Below, in pieces: positions 17,867-26,809 of a stretch of DNA of 64,000 bases. The stretch is from positions 1 to 64,000 of the forward strand of contig NZ_FRAF01000006.1 in assembly GCF_900142255.1 (NCBI RefSeq), read 5' to 3'. The position numbers and the translations under genes were made by a program. Each line of letters starts with the position of its first letter. The stretch's first letter is position 1. The notes beneath the pieces were generated by a model, which ran no database searches, was not told where the DNA came from, and saw only the letters and a program-made list of their open reading frames with translations. The DNA is from Alicyclobacillus tolerans (GTDB taxonomy: Bacteria > Bacillota > Bacilli > Alicyclobacillales > Alicyclobacillaceae).

Positions 17867-19331
17867 ATTCTAAAAGTTGACAATACGAACGAAATCGCTC
17901 ATATTTCTCTGCGTATTCAACTTGCTTTTTTTTATTTGGAAAAGTGAATTCGAAAGGCAACCCCTCACTTATTTGATGATATTGAATGTCACCTGCAGCT
18001 AACATAGCCAGCTTGGCTGCTCCTCTGGCTGAGGCATCCCCAACATGACAACTGATTACGGGAAGTTGAAATATATCTGCGCACAATTGCGACATGAACG
18101 CGTTCTGCAACAACTTCCCTGATAAAATGAGTCGTTTCGGTTGTGCTCCAGCTTTCCGCAATCCTCCCGCAATCCAAAAAGCATTAAATACTATTCCTTC
18201 CAGAGCAGCGCGCAACAAATGAGAACGTTGATGTTCCAGACGCAAGCCAAGCCAAGCACCGCTCCAATCAGCATTCCATAAGGGTGCTCGCTCACCTGCC
18301 ACATAAGGTAAAAATGTCAGATTGCCAGAATCCACTTGAGACGCTTCCTGTAATAAAATTTTCCACATATCGTTATCTTCCGATACTGAACTTCCTAAAA
18401 ACTGTTGCAGAATCCAATCTACAATCACACCTCCACTGTTACTCGGTCCACCAACCACATAACGTTCATCGTTCAACACGTAAGTAAACGGTTGGTGCTG
18501 AAAATCAAAGATTGGTTTGTGAGCGGTCAACCGAACTGCACAACTTGTTCCCATTGTAATAACCATAGACTCTTCGTCTAAAGCACCCACGCCTAAATTA
18601 GCCAAAACTCCATCCGAAGCGCCAATATTAAATAGTGTATCGGACAAACCGGCCAACTTTAATTCAGAGTTTATCACTCCTTGATAAAGCTTCTTCGTTG
18701 GAACAATGCTTGATAACTGATCGCGCTGAATACCGGCGAGTGAAAGAGCTAATGGGTCCCAATCGCGGATATGCAAATTGTACATACCAGACGCTCCCGC
18801 CATAGATTCATCTACCACCCACTCGCCAAACCATTGATACCAGACAAACTCCTTCAAAGATACATAACGATTATGTTGATTTAAGAATGGGCTGGATTGG
18901 CGGCGCATCCATAACAATTTGGCTAAAGGAGACATTGCATGCAACGGTGTGCCTGTTGCTTCGTATAGTGTTTTACCAATAGGTTGTCTACGAAGCTGCA
19001 TTGCCTCTTCGTTTGGTCGAGCATCCATCCAAATGGAAGCATACGTTAAAGGCTCACCCGCTTGATTGACTACAAGCAGGCTGTGCATAGCAGCACTGAT
19101 ACCTACTAAACGGACGGAAAAACCAGATTTTTTAGCGAATTGGGCCGCCTCAACCAATACCTTCCCTGTCGCTCTGGCCACTTCCTGAGGACATTGTTTA
19201 GCCGAACCATCCTCTTCGTGATGCGTTTTTACGGTATGACTAAACAACTGCAACATCTGGCCATTTTCATGAAACAAATTGGCTTTCACCGATGTTGTAC
19301 CGAGATCGACACCGATCACACAATGCGTCAT
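17835..19331 (-). CDS. gntK: Gluconokinase (FGGY family)
   Basis: A 498-residue FGGY kinase, probably making 6-phosphogluconate. The N-terminal IGVDLGTTSVKANLF, the ISAAMHSLLVV segment, NIGASDGVLANLG and the LILSGKLLQN segment resemble Bacillus GntK more than xylulokinases. The permease upstream and LacI regulator fit gluconate use, but another sugar acid or pentulose is possible. ATG 19331 is chosen because GGGAGTG lies 6 nt before it; a start 15 nt upstream lacks one. The 3' end overlaps the convergent regulator gene. Confidence 0.8.
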   Translation of the reverse strand: MTHCVIGVDLGTTSVKANLFHENGQMLQLFSHTVKTHHEEDGSAKQCPQEVARATGKVLVEAAQFAKKSGFSVRLVGISAAMHSLLVVNQAGEPLTYASIWMDARPNEEAMQLRRQPIGKTLYEATGTPLHAMSPLAKLLWMRRQSSPFLNQHNRYVSLKEFVWYQWFGEWVVDESMAGASGMYNLHIRDWDPLALSLAGIQRDQLSSIVPTKKLYQGVINSELKLAGLSDTLFNIGASDGVLANLGVGALDEESMVITMGTSCAVRLTAHKPIFDFQHQPFTYVLNDERYVVGGPSNSGGVIVDWILQQFLGSSVSEDNDMWKILLQEASQVDSGNLTFLPYVAGERAPLWNADWSGAWLGLRLEHQRSHLLRAALEGIVFNAFWIAGGLRKAGAQPKRLILSGKLLQNAFMSQLCADIFQLPVISCHVGDASARGAAKLAMLAAGDIQYHQISEGLPFEFTFPNKKKQVEYAEKYERFRSYCQLLESNLSASSSRV

Positions 19332-19356
19332 GGTATTCACTCCCATTCAATAAAGA

Positions 19357-19384
19357 CCGCCGACCTATACAAGCAGGCCGGCGG
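19357..19384 (-). terminator. Intercistronic hairpin between permease and kinase
   Basis: On the minus strand CCGCCGGCCT pairs fully with AGGTCGGCGG (one G-T pair), followed by TCTTTATTG. It may act as a partial terminator or stabilise the upstream transcript. Confidence 0.5.
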
Positions 19385-19411
19385 CAATTCCAGCTTCATC
19401 CCAAACCACAC

Positions 19412-20701
19412 TTAGAGACGAGATATTTGAGAACATTCCATCGGTTCAATCCGCCCAAGCAAAAAGACATAGGACAAAATACCAATGAGAAGCACTACAG
19501 CAGCTACTAAAAATCCTAGCGCAAAAGAACCTGTTCCTCCAGCAATAAATCCCGTGATGATGGGTGCCAAAATACCCATAATATTATTGACAAAGTTCAT
19601 AATACTTCCGACTGTTCCAACTGTGCCTTTAGGCGCAATCAGAGCAGGGATACTCCAGCCGATGGGCGCTGAAAAGGCAAGGCCTCCAAGTGCAATAGAA
19701 ATCCAGACAATAGCCACACTTGCATGAGATGTGAACGCAGCGCCTGCTACAGCTAGCCCAAATATCATCCCTATAACTAACAAAGTTTTGCGGACACGAG
19801 ATCCATCACGACCAGAAGCAACCAGTTTATCTACAAGCCAACCTCCAATCCATAAATCCGTCAATGTGGCTACCACCCAAGGAATAATGGCAAATCCACT
19901 ACTTTTTAAGACGGACATATGCATCTGTGTTTCTAAGTACCCTGGCAGCCAGGTAAGAAAAAGGTAAAATGCGTAGCCATAAGCAGCAAAACCAATGGTC
20001 AGGCCCCATACTTTACGCCGCCCCAAAAGATAGCCCAAATTGCGCATACTGCCACCTGGTGCTTCTCCTTCTTCTTGAGCTCCCCCTTCACGAATATAGC
20101 GTAACTCTGCCTCATTGATCGATTTAGATTCCTCGGGATCGCGATACCAAATCCAATAAGCTAGAAAATATAGCAGACTGAGAATGCCTGTCAGTATAAA
20201 ACCGCCTCGCCAGCCCCATGCCGTCACGGCAAAAGCAACAATCGGTACGCCAATGACATTAGATAGCTTAGCTGCTGCATCGAACATTGAAGTTGCTCTG
20301 CCGCGCTCGATTATTGGAAACCAATATCCAGTCGCTTTGGATGCACCGGGAAAAGCAGGTCCTTCAGCAATACCTAGTAAAATCCTCGAAAAAATAATGA
20401 GTCCCATTCCACTGACAACAGCGGTCAAAAAAGTTGCCAAAGACCAAAGCAGCGTGCCAATACGCATAAGCCATTTCACACCCACTTGGTCTAGCAAAGC
20501 ACCAACAGGAATTTGCACCAAAGCATAAGACCATGCAAATGAAGATAAAAGAATACCCATTTCTCCCTTGGTTAAATGATAACTGGACATCAAGGGTTTA
20601 GTGGCCACGGAGATATTGGTTCGATCAAAATAATTGATAACAATTCCTATTCCTATGAGAACCGCTATTCCCCATCTTACATTGCTTCTCTTACTGCTCA
20701 T
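19412..20701 (-). CDS. MFS sugar-acid permease (anion:cation symporter type)
   Basis: A 429-residue, 12-segment major facilitator of the ACS group that includes hexuronate, galactonate and glucarate transporters. Characteristic are VINYFDRTNISVA in TM1, LLGIAEGPAFPGASKATGYWFP and RGRATSMFDAAAKLSNVIG. It lies upstream of the gluconokinase gene in the same direction, so gluconate or a related sugar acid is the likely substrate. The start ATG at 20701 follows AAAGGAGGTCTGACT. Expression is likely controlled by the operator pair over its promoter. Confidence 0.85.
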   Translation of the reverse strand: MSSKRSNVRWGIAVLIGIGIVINYFDRTNISVATKPLMSSYHLTKGEMGILLSSFAWSYALVQIPVGALLDQVGVKWLMRIGTLLWSLATFLTAVVSGMGLIIFSRILLGIAEGPAFPGASKATGYWFPIIERGRATSMFDAAAKLSNVIGVPIVAFAVTAWGWRGGFILTGILSLLYFLAYWIWYRDPEESKSINEAELRYIREGGAQEEGEAPGGSMRNLGYLLGRRKVWGLTIGFAAYGYAFYLFLTWLPGYLETQMHMSVLKSSGFAIIPWVVATLTDLWIGGWLVDKLVASGRDGSRVRKTLLVIGMIFGLAVAGAAFTSHASVAIVWISIALGGLAFSAPIGWSIPALIAPKGTVGTVGSIMNFVNNIMGILAPIITGFIAGGTGSFALGFLVAAVVLLIGILSYVFLLGRIEPMECSQISRL

Positions 20702-20788
20702 AGTCAGACCTCCTTTTAGCTTGGAATTGAAGGACGCAATAGCCATGGGTTCGACATGTTTTGAATGCGCTTACCTCCATCAATTTTT

Positions 20789-20815
20789 AGAAAACGTTTT
20801 AGTTAAACGTTTTCT
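20789..20815. promoter_or_regulatory. LacI-type operator pair at the permease promoter
   Basis: AGAAAACGTTT, five bases, then AAACGTTTTCT: a perfect 11-bp inverted repeat in which each arm also holds a small AAACGTTT palindrome typical of LacI-family sites. It starts 2 bp after the -10 box and covers the start point, ideal for repression by the regulator at 16844-17866. Confidence 0.8.
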
Positions 20816-20817
20816 AT

Positions 20818-20845
20818 ATCATATCCTATACATTCGAAATTTCAA
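20818..20845 (-). promoter_or_regulatory. Promoter of the permease-gluconokinase operon
   Basis: TTGAAA (20845-20840), 16-bp spacer, TATGAT (20823-20818) on the minus strand. Confidence 0.75.
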
Positions 20846-20995
20846 GAGAGAATACCTACAACATGTTGCAAATGGAACAAAATTCGATACTTTTGGAACA
20901 ATCGATCTTTCTAAAATGAAGGCATAAATAATGAAGACTTTGAAACGGTGAACAGGAAACCCATCGAGTAGTTCAATTTTAGGAGGCAGTTTATT

Positions 20996-21430
20996 TTGAA
21001 AATCATTATTTGGAAAAAAATATTTCATTTCAATGAGTTAGGTTTTCAAAAATTGATGGAAAAAGGCTGGGTCATTAAAGAAACTCTTTCATATATTCGT
21101 CTGCTTAGCGAAGAAGATCGTATAAATCCCTTTTATATTGTGCAAAGAATTTTTTACAGTCCTCATGAAGAATTAGAGTTTGGGATGATTCCGATGGGAG
21201 AATATCGATTTATTCGAACATTTTTTGATACAAAAGATTTGGATATATGGAAAAAACTCATGACTCATCCCGTATTAATTGAACTTATAGAGACTTATGG
21301 GGATCAAATTACACACCCTATGAGTACTATGAAAATCATAGAAGTTCCTAACGATATAGATTGGGAAATTGTTCCTCTTCAAGACCAAGAAATTGCTATT
21401 GTCGATAAACAACGAATCTGGAGCGCTTAA
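20996..21430 (+). CDS. Hypothetical protein, 144 residues
   Basis: I do not recognise this protein. It is soluble, rich in Ile, Glu and aromatic residues, starts KIIIWKKIFHFNELGFQKLM and ends in a beta-rich VPLQDQEIAIVDKQRIWSA. No signal peptide, membrane segment or metal motif is seen. The TTG start at 20996 is supported by AGGAGG 9 nt upstream. It is divergent from the sugar-acid permease and precedes the MFS gene at 21717, which has its own promoter, so it is probably monocistronic. Confidence 0.65.
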   Translation: MKIIIWKKIFHFNELGFQKLMEKGWVIKETLSYIRLLSEEDRINPFYIVQRIFYSPHEELEFGMIPMGEYRFIRTFFDTKDLDIWKKLMTHPVLIELIETYGDQITHPMSTMKIIEVPNDIDWEIVPLQDQEIAIVDKQRIWSA

Positions 21431-21557
21431 TTGACCTGCGCAATATCTATAGCCATTGAAATCAAGGGGAATACCACATCCCCTTTATGATTTTGTTTAC
21501 CTTAATATCATTACTTTTACCTACACTTCACAAAATTCCTCATCCAAAATCAATCAC

Positions 21558-21585
21558 TTGAAATCAGAGCGGAATAGTATATGAT
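21558..21585 (+). promoter_or_regulatory. Promoter of the MFS exporter gene
   Basis: TTGAAA, 16-bp spacer, TATGAT. Predicted start near 21592, giving a leader of about 125 nt. Confidence 0.7.
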
Positions 21586-21635
21586 GTATTTTGGTTCTTC
21601 GAGATCGATATTTTTTGAAGAACGCAGTTTCTCCC

Positions 21636-21668
21636 CCCAATATATTTCGTTTTACGAAATATATTGGG
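21636..21668. promoter_or_regulatory. Perfect 14-bp inverted repeat in the MFS leader
   Basis: CCCAATATATTTCG, TTTTA, CGAAATATATTGGG. It lies about 45 nt inside the predicted transcript and 34 nt before the ribosome site. It could be an operator for an unlinked repressor or an mRNA stem-loop; without a T tract it is not a standard terminator. Confidence 0.6.
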
Positions 21669-21716
21669 ATTAATCACCACTTTATCCTCTATTTTAGCAA
21701 AAAGGAGTCGATTCAG

Positions 21717-22913
21717 TTGTCTTCTCACCTTGAAGATTTATCTGACACACGGCAGCCACTTTGGCATCAACCACTTGCTGTTTGGTCAGTAGCATTTGCA
21801 TGTATCATTGCATTTATGGGTCTTGGTCTCGTCGATCCGATACTTCCAGACATTGCTTCTAAACTGCATGCATCCCCTGCTGAAGTTGAACTTCTTTTTA
21901 CTTCCTATAACTTAGTAATGGCTTTAGCCATGGTCATTACCAGCGGGATCAGCAGCAGAATTGGCTACAAAGGAACGCTGATAGCTGGTTTATTACTGAT
22001 TATTCTTTTTAGTGCGCTGGCTGGACACGCAGCCAATGTTGGACAAATCGTCTGGTTCAGAGCAGGTTGGGGACTGGGCAATGCACTTTTTATTTCCACT
22101 GCTCTGGCAGTCATTGTTAGCGTTGCAAACGGCGGTCCCGCGGGAGCCATTATTTTATACGAAGCCGCACTCGGACTAGGAATTTCTGTAGGTCCCTTGC
22201 TCGGTGGAGAATTAGGCGCTATCTCCTGGCGTGGTCCTTTTTATGGGGTAGCAGTATTGATGTGTATCGGTTTCTTGTTGACCTTAATTTTACTGAAGGG
22301 AAATCAACGTCCAGCTGCTCGACATAGCCTTATTGAACCTTTTTTTGCCTTACGTCACCGTGGGCTTCTTACTATGGGCTTGACTGCATTCTTTTATAAT
22401 TTCGGATTTTTTACATTGCTTGCATACACACCCTTTGTCTTGCGGCTCAGTATTCATCAGCTAGGATACGTCTTTTTTGGCTGGGGCATTTGTCTAGCGA
22501 TTACATCTGTTTGGATTGCTCCTCATTTACAAAAAAAGTTTGGTACCAGTTCGGTCATGATGACTGTACTCACACTGTTTGCTCTTGATTTGATTATCAT
22601 GGCCGTATTTACGAATACTACAATGATTGTCTCTATAGCCGTTATTCTGGCGGGAGCTCTTTTGGGAATCAACAATACGCTGATAACTACAGCAGTTATG
22701 GTAGTTTCCCCATTTGAGCGTCCTATAGCTTCATCAGCTTACAGTTTTGTACGTTTTTTAGGAGGCGCTATTGCTCCTTGGCTAGCTGGAAAATTAGCAT
22801 CATGGTACAACCCTCATATACCTTTTTATTCAGGTGCACTGGGCGTTATCCTTAGTGTTGTGATTCTTGCGATTGGCCGTAAACATTTAGCCAGCATTCC
22901 GCGTGGTCATTAA
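21717..22913 (+). CDS. MFS multidrug-type exporter
   Basis: A 398-residue 12-segment transporter of the drug/H+ antiporter group. TM1 reads CIIAFMGLGLVDPILPDIA, with the following YNLVMALAMVITSGISSRIGYK loop and the GLGISVGPLLGGELG antiporter motif of TM5. The TTG start at 21717 is preferred because AAAGGAG lies 9 nt upstream; the reading frame extends 42 codons further 5' but across the leader repeat. The long structured leader hints that expression is inducible. The substrate is unknown. Confidence 0.85.
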   Translation: MSSHLEDLSDTRQPLWHQPLAVWSVAFACIIAFMGLGLVDPILPDIASKLHASPAEVELLFTSYNLVMALAMVITSGISSRIGYKGTLIAGLLLIILFSALAGHAANVGQIVWFRAGWGLGNALFISTALAVIVSVANGGPAGAIILYEAALGLGISVGPLLGGELGAISWRGPFYGVAVLMCIGFLLTLILLKGNQRPAARHSLIEPFFALRHRGLLTMGLTAFFYNFGFFTLLAYTPFVLRLSIHQLGYVFFGWGICLAITSVWIAPHLQKKFGTSSVMMTVLTLFALDLIIMAVFTNTTMIVSIAVILAGALLGINNTLITTAVMVVSPFERPIASSAYSFVRFLGGAIAPWLAGKLASWYNPHIPFYSGALGVILSVVILAIGRKHLASIPRGH

Positions 22914-22922
22914 TTCCTTTCT

Positions 22923-22974
22923 GCTCTATCATCAACTGACAATAAAGTATCGTCAAGCAAGTTGGTGATAGAGC
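22923..22974 (+). terminator. Terminator hairpin after the MFS gene; rest of the gap empty
   Basis: GCTCTATCATCAACT pairs with AGTTGGTGATAGAGC (one G-T) around a 22-nt loop. From there to 23250 I see only AT-rich sequence likely to hold the promoter of the permease gene. Confidence 0.6.
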
Positions 22975-23250
22975 CTCCTTATTCATATGCCACTTTCGAA
23001 CAGCCCTCATTTTGAACGTCCATGACCCATTCATCGTTAAGCATTTTCTGATCAATTTTTAGATGTTCAATCCCATTCCATCTGTCTTTAAATAAACCCT
23101 GCGATAGCAATCCAGAAAATAAGACCGATTACGATTTACAAAACAGCATATCTGTGTTAATTTGAGAATAAATCAGAACCATTCTTATTTATAACAAAAG
23201 AGTTTTCACATGTATGTTTTCACAATCAGTTTGAGGAGGTTAAAAGACAC

Positions 23251-24678
23251 GTGAGTCAACATAACCACTTGCAAACAGAATCGGTCGGCTTTTGGGGATT
23301 AGTAAGTCAAAGTATCAGCGGTATGGCGCCAACCTGTGACGTGGTAGCTTTTATGACTGCAGGCGCGGCGTTTGCATTAGCCGCACTTCCTCTTTCTTAT
23401 CTATTGGCATTTTTGGTTATGTTCATTGAAGTCAATACTATCTACCACCTTTCAAAACACCGCACATCGGCTGGTGGTTACTACAGTTACGTAGCCGCTG
23501 GAATTGGTCCAAAGTCAGCCGTGTTCACCGCATTTATGGTCATCTTTTATCAAATCGTCAGCGTAGCTGGAATACCTGTTTACATAGGTGGCGTATTTTT
23601 ACCAGGAATCCTAACGCAACTTCACATTACATTACCCCCCTGGTTTTGGATAGCAACCGTTATCTTTTTTATTGGAGTTCCTCTTGCTCTTGGATTGGCA
23701 GGAATACGACCAACCATTCGCTTTATTGCTCTCTCCAGTCTTATAGAAATTGTATTTCTAATTATTTCTTCAATTTTAATTATTGTGCATGTTCATCCTT
23801 CTGCTCCATTTGTTCCATTCGAAATTCCAAATAGAGGTATACAAGGTGTCGCTTTAGGAATGATTTTTGGCATAACTAGTTTTATTGGTGTAGGTAGTCA
23901 TACACCACTCGGAGAGGAAGCCAAGAATCGACGCAATAACCGAGGACGTATCGTCGGTCGTGCTGCTCTGATTTCTCTATCTTTAGTAGGCGCTGCCTTA
24001 ACATTATCGGCCTACGCTCTGACAGTGGGATGGGGTATTCAAAACATGGCTACTTTTGCAACCAATGGAGCGCCTGGCGTAGTGGTTTTTGAACATTATT
24101 TAGGACCAGTGGGAGCAATTGCACTCGTTATTTTAGCACTTAACAGCGCATTAGCAGACGGTATTGCACTGATTACAAGTTCAGCGCGCATCCTCTATGC
24201 AATCGGCAGAGATGAGTTAATGCATGCTTCCTTCGCCCAAGTCAACGGACGCTCTGCTCCACGAATTGCAGTAATATTACTCTCATTACTTGCCTTTACT
24301 ATCGCTATCGTCTCAGGATTATTACTGGGTCCCTCCAATGCGTTTAATATGTTGACAACCGCTGTACTCTTCGGCTTGGTTGCTGCCCATACCTTACTCA
24401 ATATTTCTGTCATGCGACTGTATCACAAACTGAAAACTTTACATCTTATTCGCCACTTTGTATTGCCTATATTGTCAACTCTGATACTTTTTATCGTTCT
24501 ATACTACTCTATCTGGCCGCCAGTTTATCCACTCTGGATTTCTCCGCTCGTATTCCTTGCAGTAGGCATCTCTGTCAATTGGTACATCCTGCGTCTGCGC
24601 AGGAAAAAACCTGATAAACTCAAAATAGCAGACGGGTTGCCTCATCATATGGAAAATTTAATGGATGAATTTGCTTGA
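23251..24678 (+). CDS. APC-superfamily amino-acid permease
   Basis: A 475-residue permease with about 12 membrane helices. The N-terminal region SVGFWGLVSQSISGMAP and the SAGGYYSYVAAGIGPK segment of TM3 are typical of amino acid-polyamine-cation transporters, where the early glycine-rich helix contacts the substrate backbone. It imports or exchanges an amino acid or amine across the cytoplasmic membrane; specificity is unknown. The GTG start follows GAGGAGGTT. The stop is followed at once by decayed coding sequence, so a former downstream partner may have been lost. Confidence 0.86.
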   Translation: MSQHNHLQTESVGFWGLVSQSISGMAPTCDVVAFMTAGAAFALAALPLSYLLAFLVMFIEVNTIYHLSKHRTSAGGYYSYVAAGIGPKSAVFTAFMVIFYQIVSVAGIPVYIGGVFLPGILTQLHITLPPWFWIATVIFFIGVPLALGLAGIRPTIRFIALSSLIEIVFLIISSILIIVHVHPSAPFVPFEIPNRGIQGVALGMIFGITSFIGVGSHTPLGEEAKNRRNNRGRIVGRAALISLSLVGAALTLSAYALTVGWGIQNMATFATNGAPGVVVFEHYLGPVGAIALVILALNSALADGIALITSSARILYAIGRDELMHASFAQVNGRSAPRIAVILLSLLAFTIAIVSGLLLGPSNAFNMLTTAVLFGLVAAHTLLNISVMRLYHKLKTLHLIRHFVLPILSTLILFIVLYYSIWPPVYPLWISPLVFLAVGISVNWYILRLRRKKPDKLKIADGLPHHMENLMDEFA

Positions 24679-24679
24679 A

Positions 24680-25005
24680 TGAGTGGGACGCTGTTCAAAC
24701 CATTGCCTGGAATGAATTGCAGGAATTTCTGAATGACCCTGAGCATCATCATCCATTCCTAGTCATGTAAACATGAATGGCTCGACCTCAGCAGTTTCAA
24801 ACTTGGATAGCGGACCCATCGACCTGACGCCGGTCGACCCAGAAAAAGTAGGCTGGATTGAAGTTGTCACAAATAACGGTTTGGCCGCCTATTACCCTTT
24901 ATTAGGCGGCGGATCCTGACGTTTTCATTTCATACAAAAAGACATCGACAAAGCTAACGCAGGCTACCCTTGGCGTACATTTTCATTTGGCACACAATCA
25001 CACAA
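24680..25005 (+). pseudogene. Decayed coding sequence downstream of the permease
   Basis: Two protein-like stretches in different frames. The first (24678-24770) reads NEWDAVQTIAWNELQEFLND and ends in HHHPFLVM and a stop. The second starts at an ATG at 24773 (MNGSTSAVSNLD, later DPEKVGWIEVVTNNGLAAYY), meets TGA at 24917-24919, and continues in the same frame as FHFIQKDIDKANAGYPWRTF. Composition looks coding, but a frameshift and an internal stop break it. A GC-rich hairpin lies at 24884-24910. I do not recognise the ancestral family. Alternatively these are one or two small genes; the second ORF alone would be 48 residues. Confidence 0.45.
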
Positions 25006-25064
25006 AAAAAGGCCACCCATCTCTGAGCGACCTATCCGAAACCCTTACTATTCCGGGCTTTGTT

Positions 25065-25139
25065 TGGAGCCACCTGTCGGATTCGAACCGACGACCTGCT
25101 CATTACGAGTGAGCCGCTCTACCCCTGAGCCAAGGTGGC
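25065..25139 (-). tRNA. tRNA-Thr (CGT)
   Basis: 75 nt with encoded CCA; acceptor GCCACCT / AGGTGGC; anticodon loop CTCGTAA gives CGT, reading ACG. Confidence 0.93.
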
Positions 25140-25148
25140 AGACTTCAC

Positions 25149-25225
25149 TGGTAGCGGCGGAGGGATTCGAACCCCCGACACCACGGGTATGAACCGTGTG
25201 CTCTAACCAACTGAGCTACGCCGCC
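25149..25225 (-). tRNA. tRNA-Met (CAT), elongator
   Basis: 77 nt with encoded CCA; anticodon loop TTCATAC. The 5' end GGCGGCG pairs normally with the 3' arm, unlike the initiator tRNA found near 55.9 kb. Confidence 0.93.
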
Positions 25226-25228
25226 AAA

Positions 25229-25322
25229 TGGCGGAGAGAGAGGGATTCGAACCCTCGAGACGGGTTTAAACCGCCTACACGATTTCCAATCGTGCTCCTT
25301 CGACCAACTCGGACATCTCTCC
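25229..25322 (-). tRNA. tRNA-Ser (GGA)
   Basis: 94 nt with a long variable arm and encoded CCA; anticodon loop TTGGAAA gives GGA, reading TCC/TCT. First of a three-tRNA minus-strand unit (Ser-Met-Thr). Confidence 0.93.
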
Positions 25323-25584
25323 GTAAGTCTCGAAGCTATTGAATAAATGCTTCAAACAGACAAGTGGTATATTACCATGAGAATACGTGGTTTGCAACCT
25401 CCAAGATACACTTATTTTTAGAGATGTTTTTACAAAATTTTCTGTCCTTCTTTCATCAAGAGATCGATATTCACAAAGATGAACGGAAACATTCAAAATA
25501 CTATCGCAAAATCTGCAAATACCTTTAGAATAAAACATACAGAATAATGAAAGACAAGACCAACCGGCAGGGAGTGTTATTCAA

Positions 25585-26751
25585 TTGGATAACATCGGTA
25601 ATCAAGTGCAGTTTTCTATCTATCAAACCAGTCTTACGGATATTCCCTACCCCCATCTCATATCTATTGAAGAATGGGAAAAGAAAGCGCAATCTAAACT
25701 GAGCCCACTTGCTTTTGATTATGTACATGGAGGAGCGGGTTGCGGTGAAACCATGCAAAAAAATCGAGATGCTTTTACAAAGTGGTCAATCATACCAAGA
25801 ATGTGGCGAAACGTAGAACAGCGCTCTCTGCAAATCAATCTCTTTCAAAATAATCTTCCTGCCCCCCTACTTTTGGCTCCCATAGGCGTGCAATCTATTG
25901 TGCATGATGAAGGAGAGTTAGCATCCGCAAGGGCTGCAGCTTCTTTACATATCCCATATATAGCAAGCACAGCATCTTCTTATACTCTAGAAGAAATTGC
26001 AAATGTCATGGGTAATAGCGTTCGATGGTTTCAGTTATATTGGAGTAAAGACGAGGAGTTAGTCAAAAGTTTTATCTCTCGTGCCGAAAAGTCCGGCTAT
26101 AGCGCCATTGTTATCACGTTGGATACTCCCATGATGGCTTGGAGAGAAAAAGATTTACAACACGCTCATTTACCATTTTTACACGGAAAAGGAATTGCTA
26201 ACTATTTGGCCGATCCGATTTTTCTCAGCCACTTAAAGAAGCCTCCCAAAGAAGATATGCCGTCGGCCATAGCCCTTTGGACCAGGTTGTTTGGGGACGC
26301 CACTCTCACCTTTGAACGCTTAAAACTTATCAGGGAATCTACTCGATTGCCTATCCTCTTAAAAGGGATTCTACATCCTGATGACGCAGAGCTTGCAATT
26401 CAAAACGGAGCCAATGGCATTATTGTCTCTAATCATGGAGGAAGGCAGGTAGATGGCACCATAGCTACCCTTGACGCCTTGCCCCCAGTACTTGCTGCTG
26501 TCAATCATCGTGTCCCAGTATTATTGGATAGTGGAATTCGTCGCGGCTCGGATATCCTAAAGGCTATTGCTTTGGGTGCGAGCGCAGTGCTACTTGGCCG
26601 ACCTTATATTTATGGACTAGCTGTAAGCGGCGAAGAAGGCGTACGCGCTGTGGTACGCCACCTTTTGGCCGATCTCGATTTGACTATGGGATTAGCCGGA
26701 TACAGAGCGATACAAGAAATTTCTAATGATTGTTTATTGGTAAAAAATTAA
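25585..26751 (+). CDS. FMN-dependent alpha-hydroxy-acid oxidase, lactate 2-monooxygenase-like
   Basis: A 388-residue TIM-barrel flavoenzyme of the glycolate/lactate oxidase family. The catalytic SNHGGRQVDG motif with the active-site His and Arg is intact, as are LLAPIGVQSI, the VITLDTP strand, LKGIL and the LGRPYIYG phosphate site. The long FLHGKGIANYLADP loop and the N-terminal FDYVHGGAGCGETM resemble mycobacterial lactate 2-monooxygenase (lactate to acetate and CO2) more than short lactate oxidases. The substrate is inferred. The TTG start has GGGAGTG 8 nt upstream. It is convergent with the serine operon and has no adjacent partner. Confidence 0.85.
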   Translation: MDNIGNQVQFSIYQTSLTDIPYPHLISIEEWEKKAQSKLSPLAFDYVHGGAGCGETMQKNRDAFTKWSIIPRMWRNVEQRSLQINLFQNNLPAPLLLAPIGVQSIVHDEGELASARAAASLHIPYIASTASSYTLEEIANVMGNSVRWFQLYWSKDEELVKSFISRAEKSGYSAIVITLDTPMMAWREKDLQHAHLPFLHGKGIANYLADPIFLSHLKKPPKEDMPSAIALWTRLFGDATLTFERLKLIRESTRLPILLKGILHPDDAELAIQNGANGIIVSNHGGRQVDGTIATLDALPPVLAAVNHRVPVLLDSGIRRGSDILKAIALGASAVLLGRPYIYGLAVSGEEGVRAVVRHLLADLDLTMGLAGYRAIQEISNDCLLVKN

Positions 26752-26809
26752 TGATTTATTGGTTTACTTTAAAATTCTATCCATCGAAGTTCATACAAGA
26801 GCAATGCTG

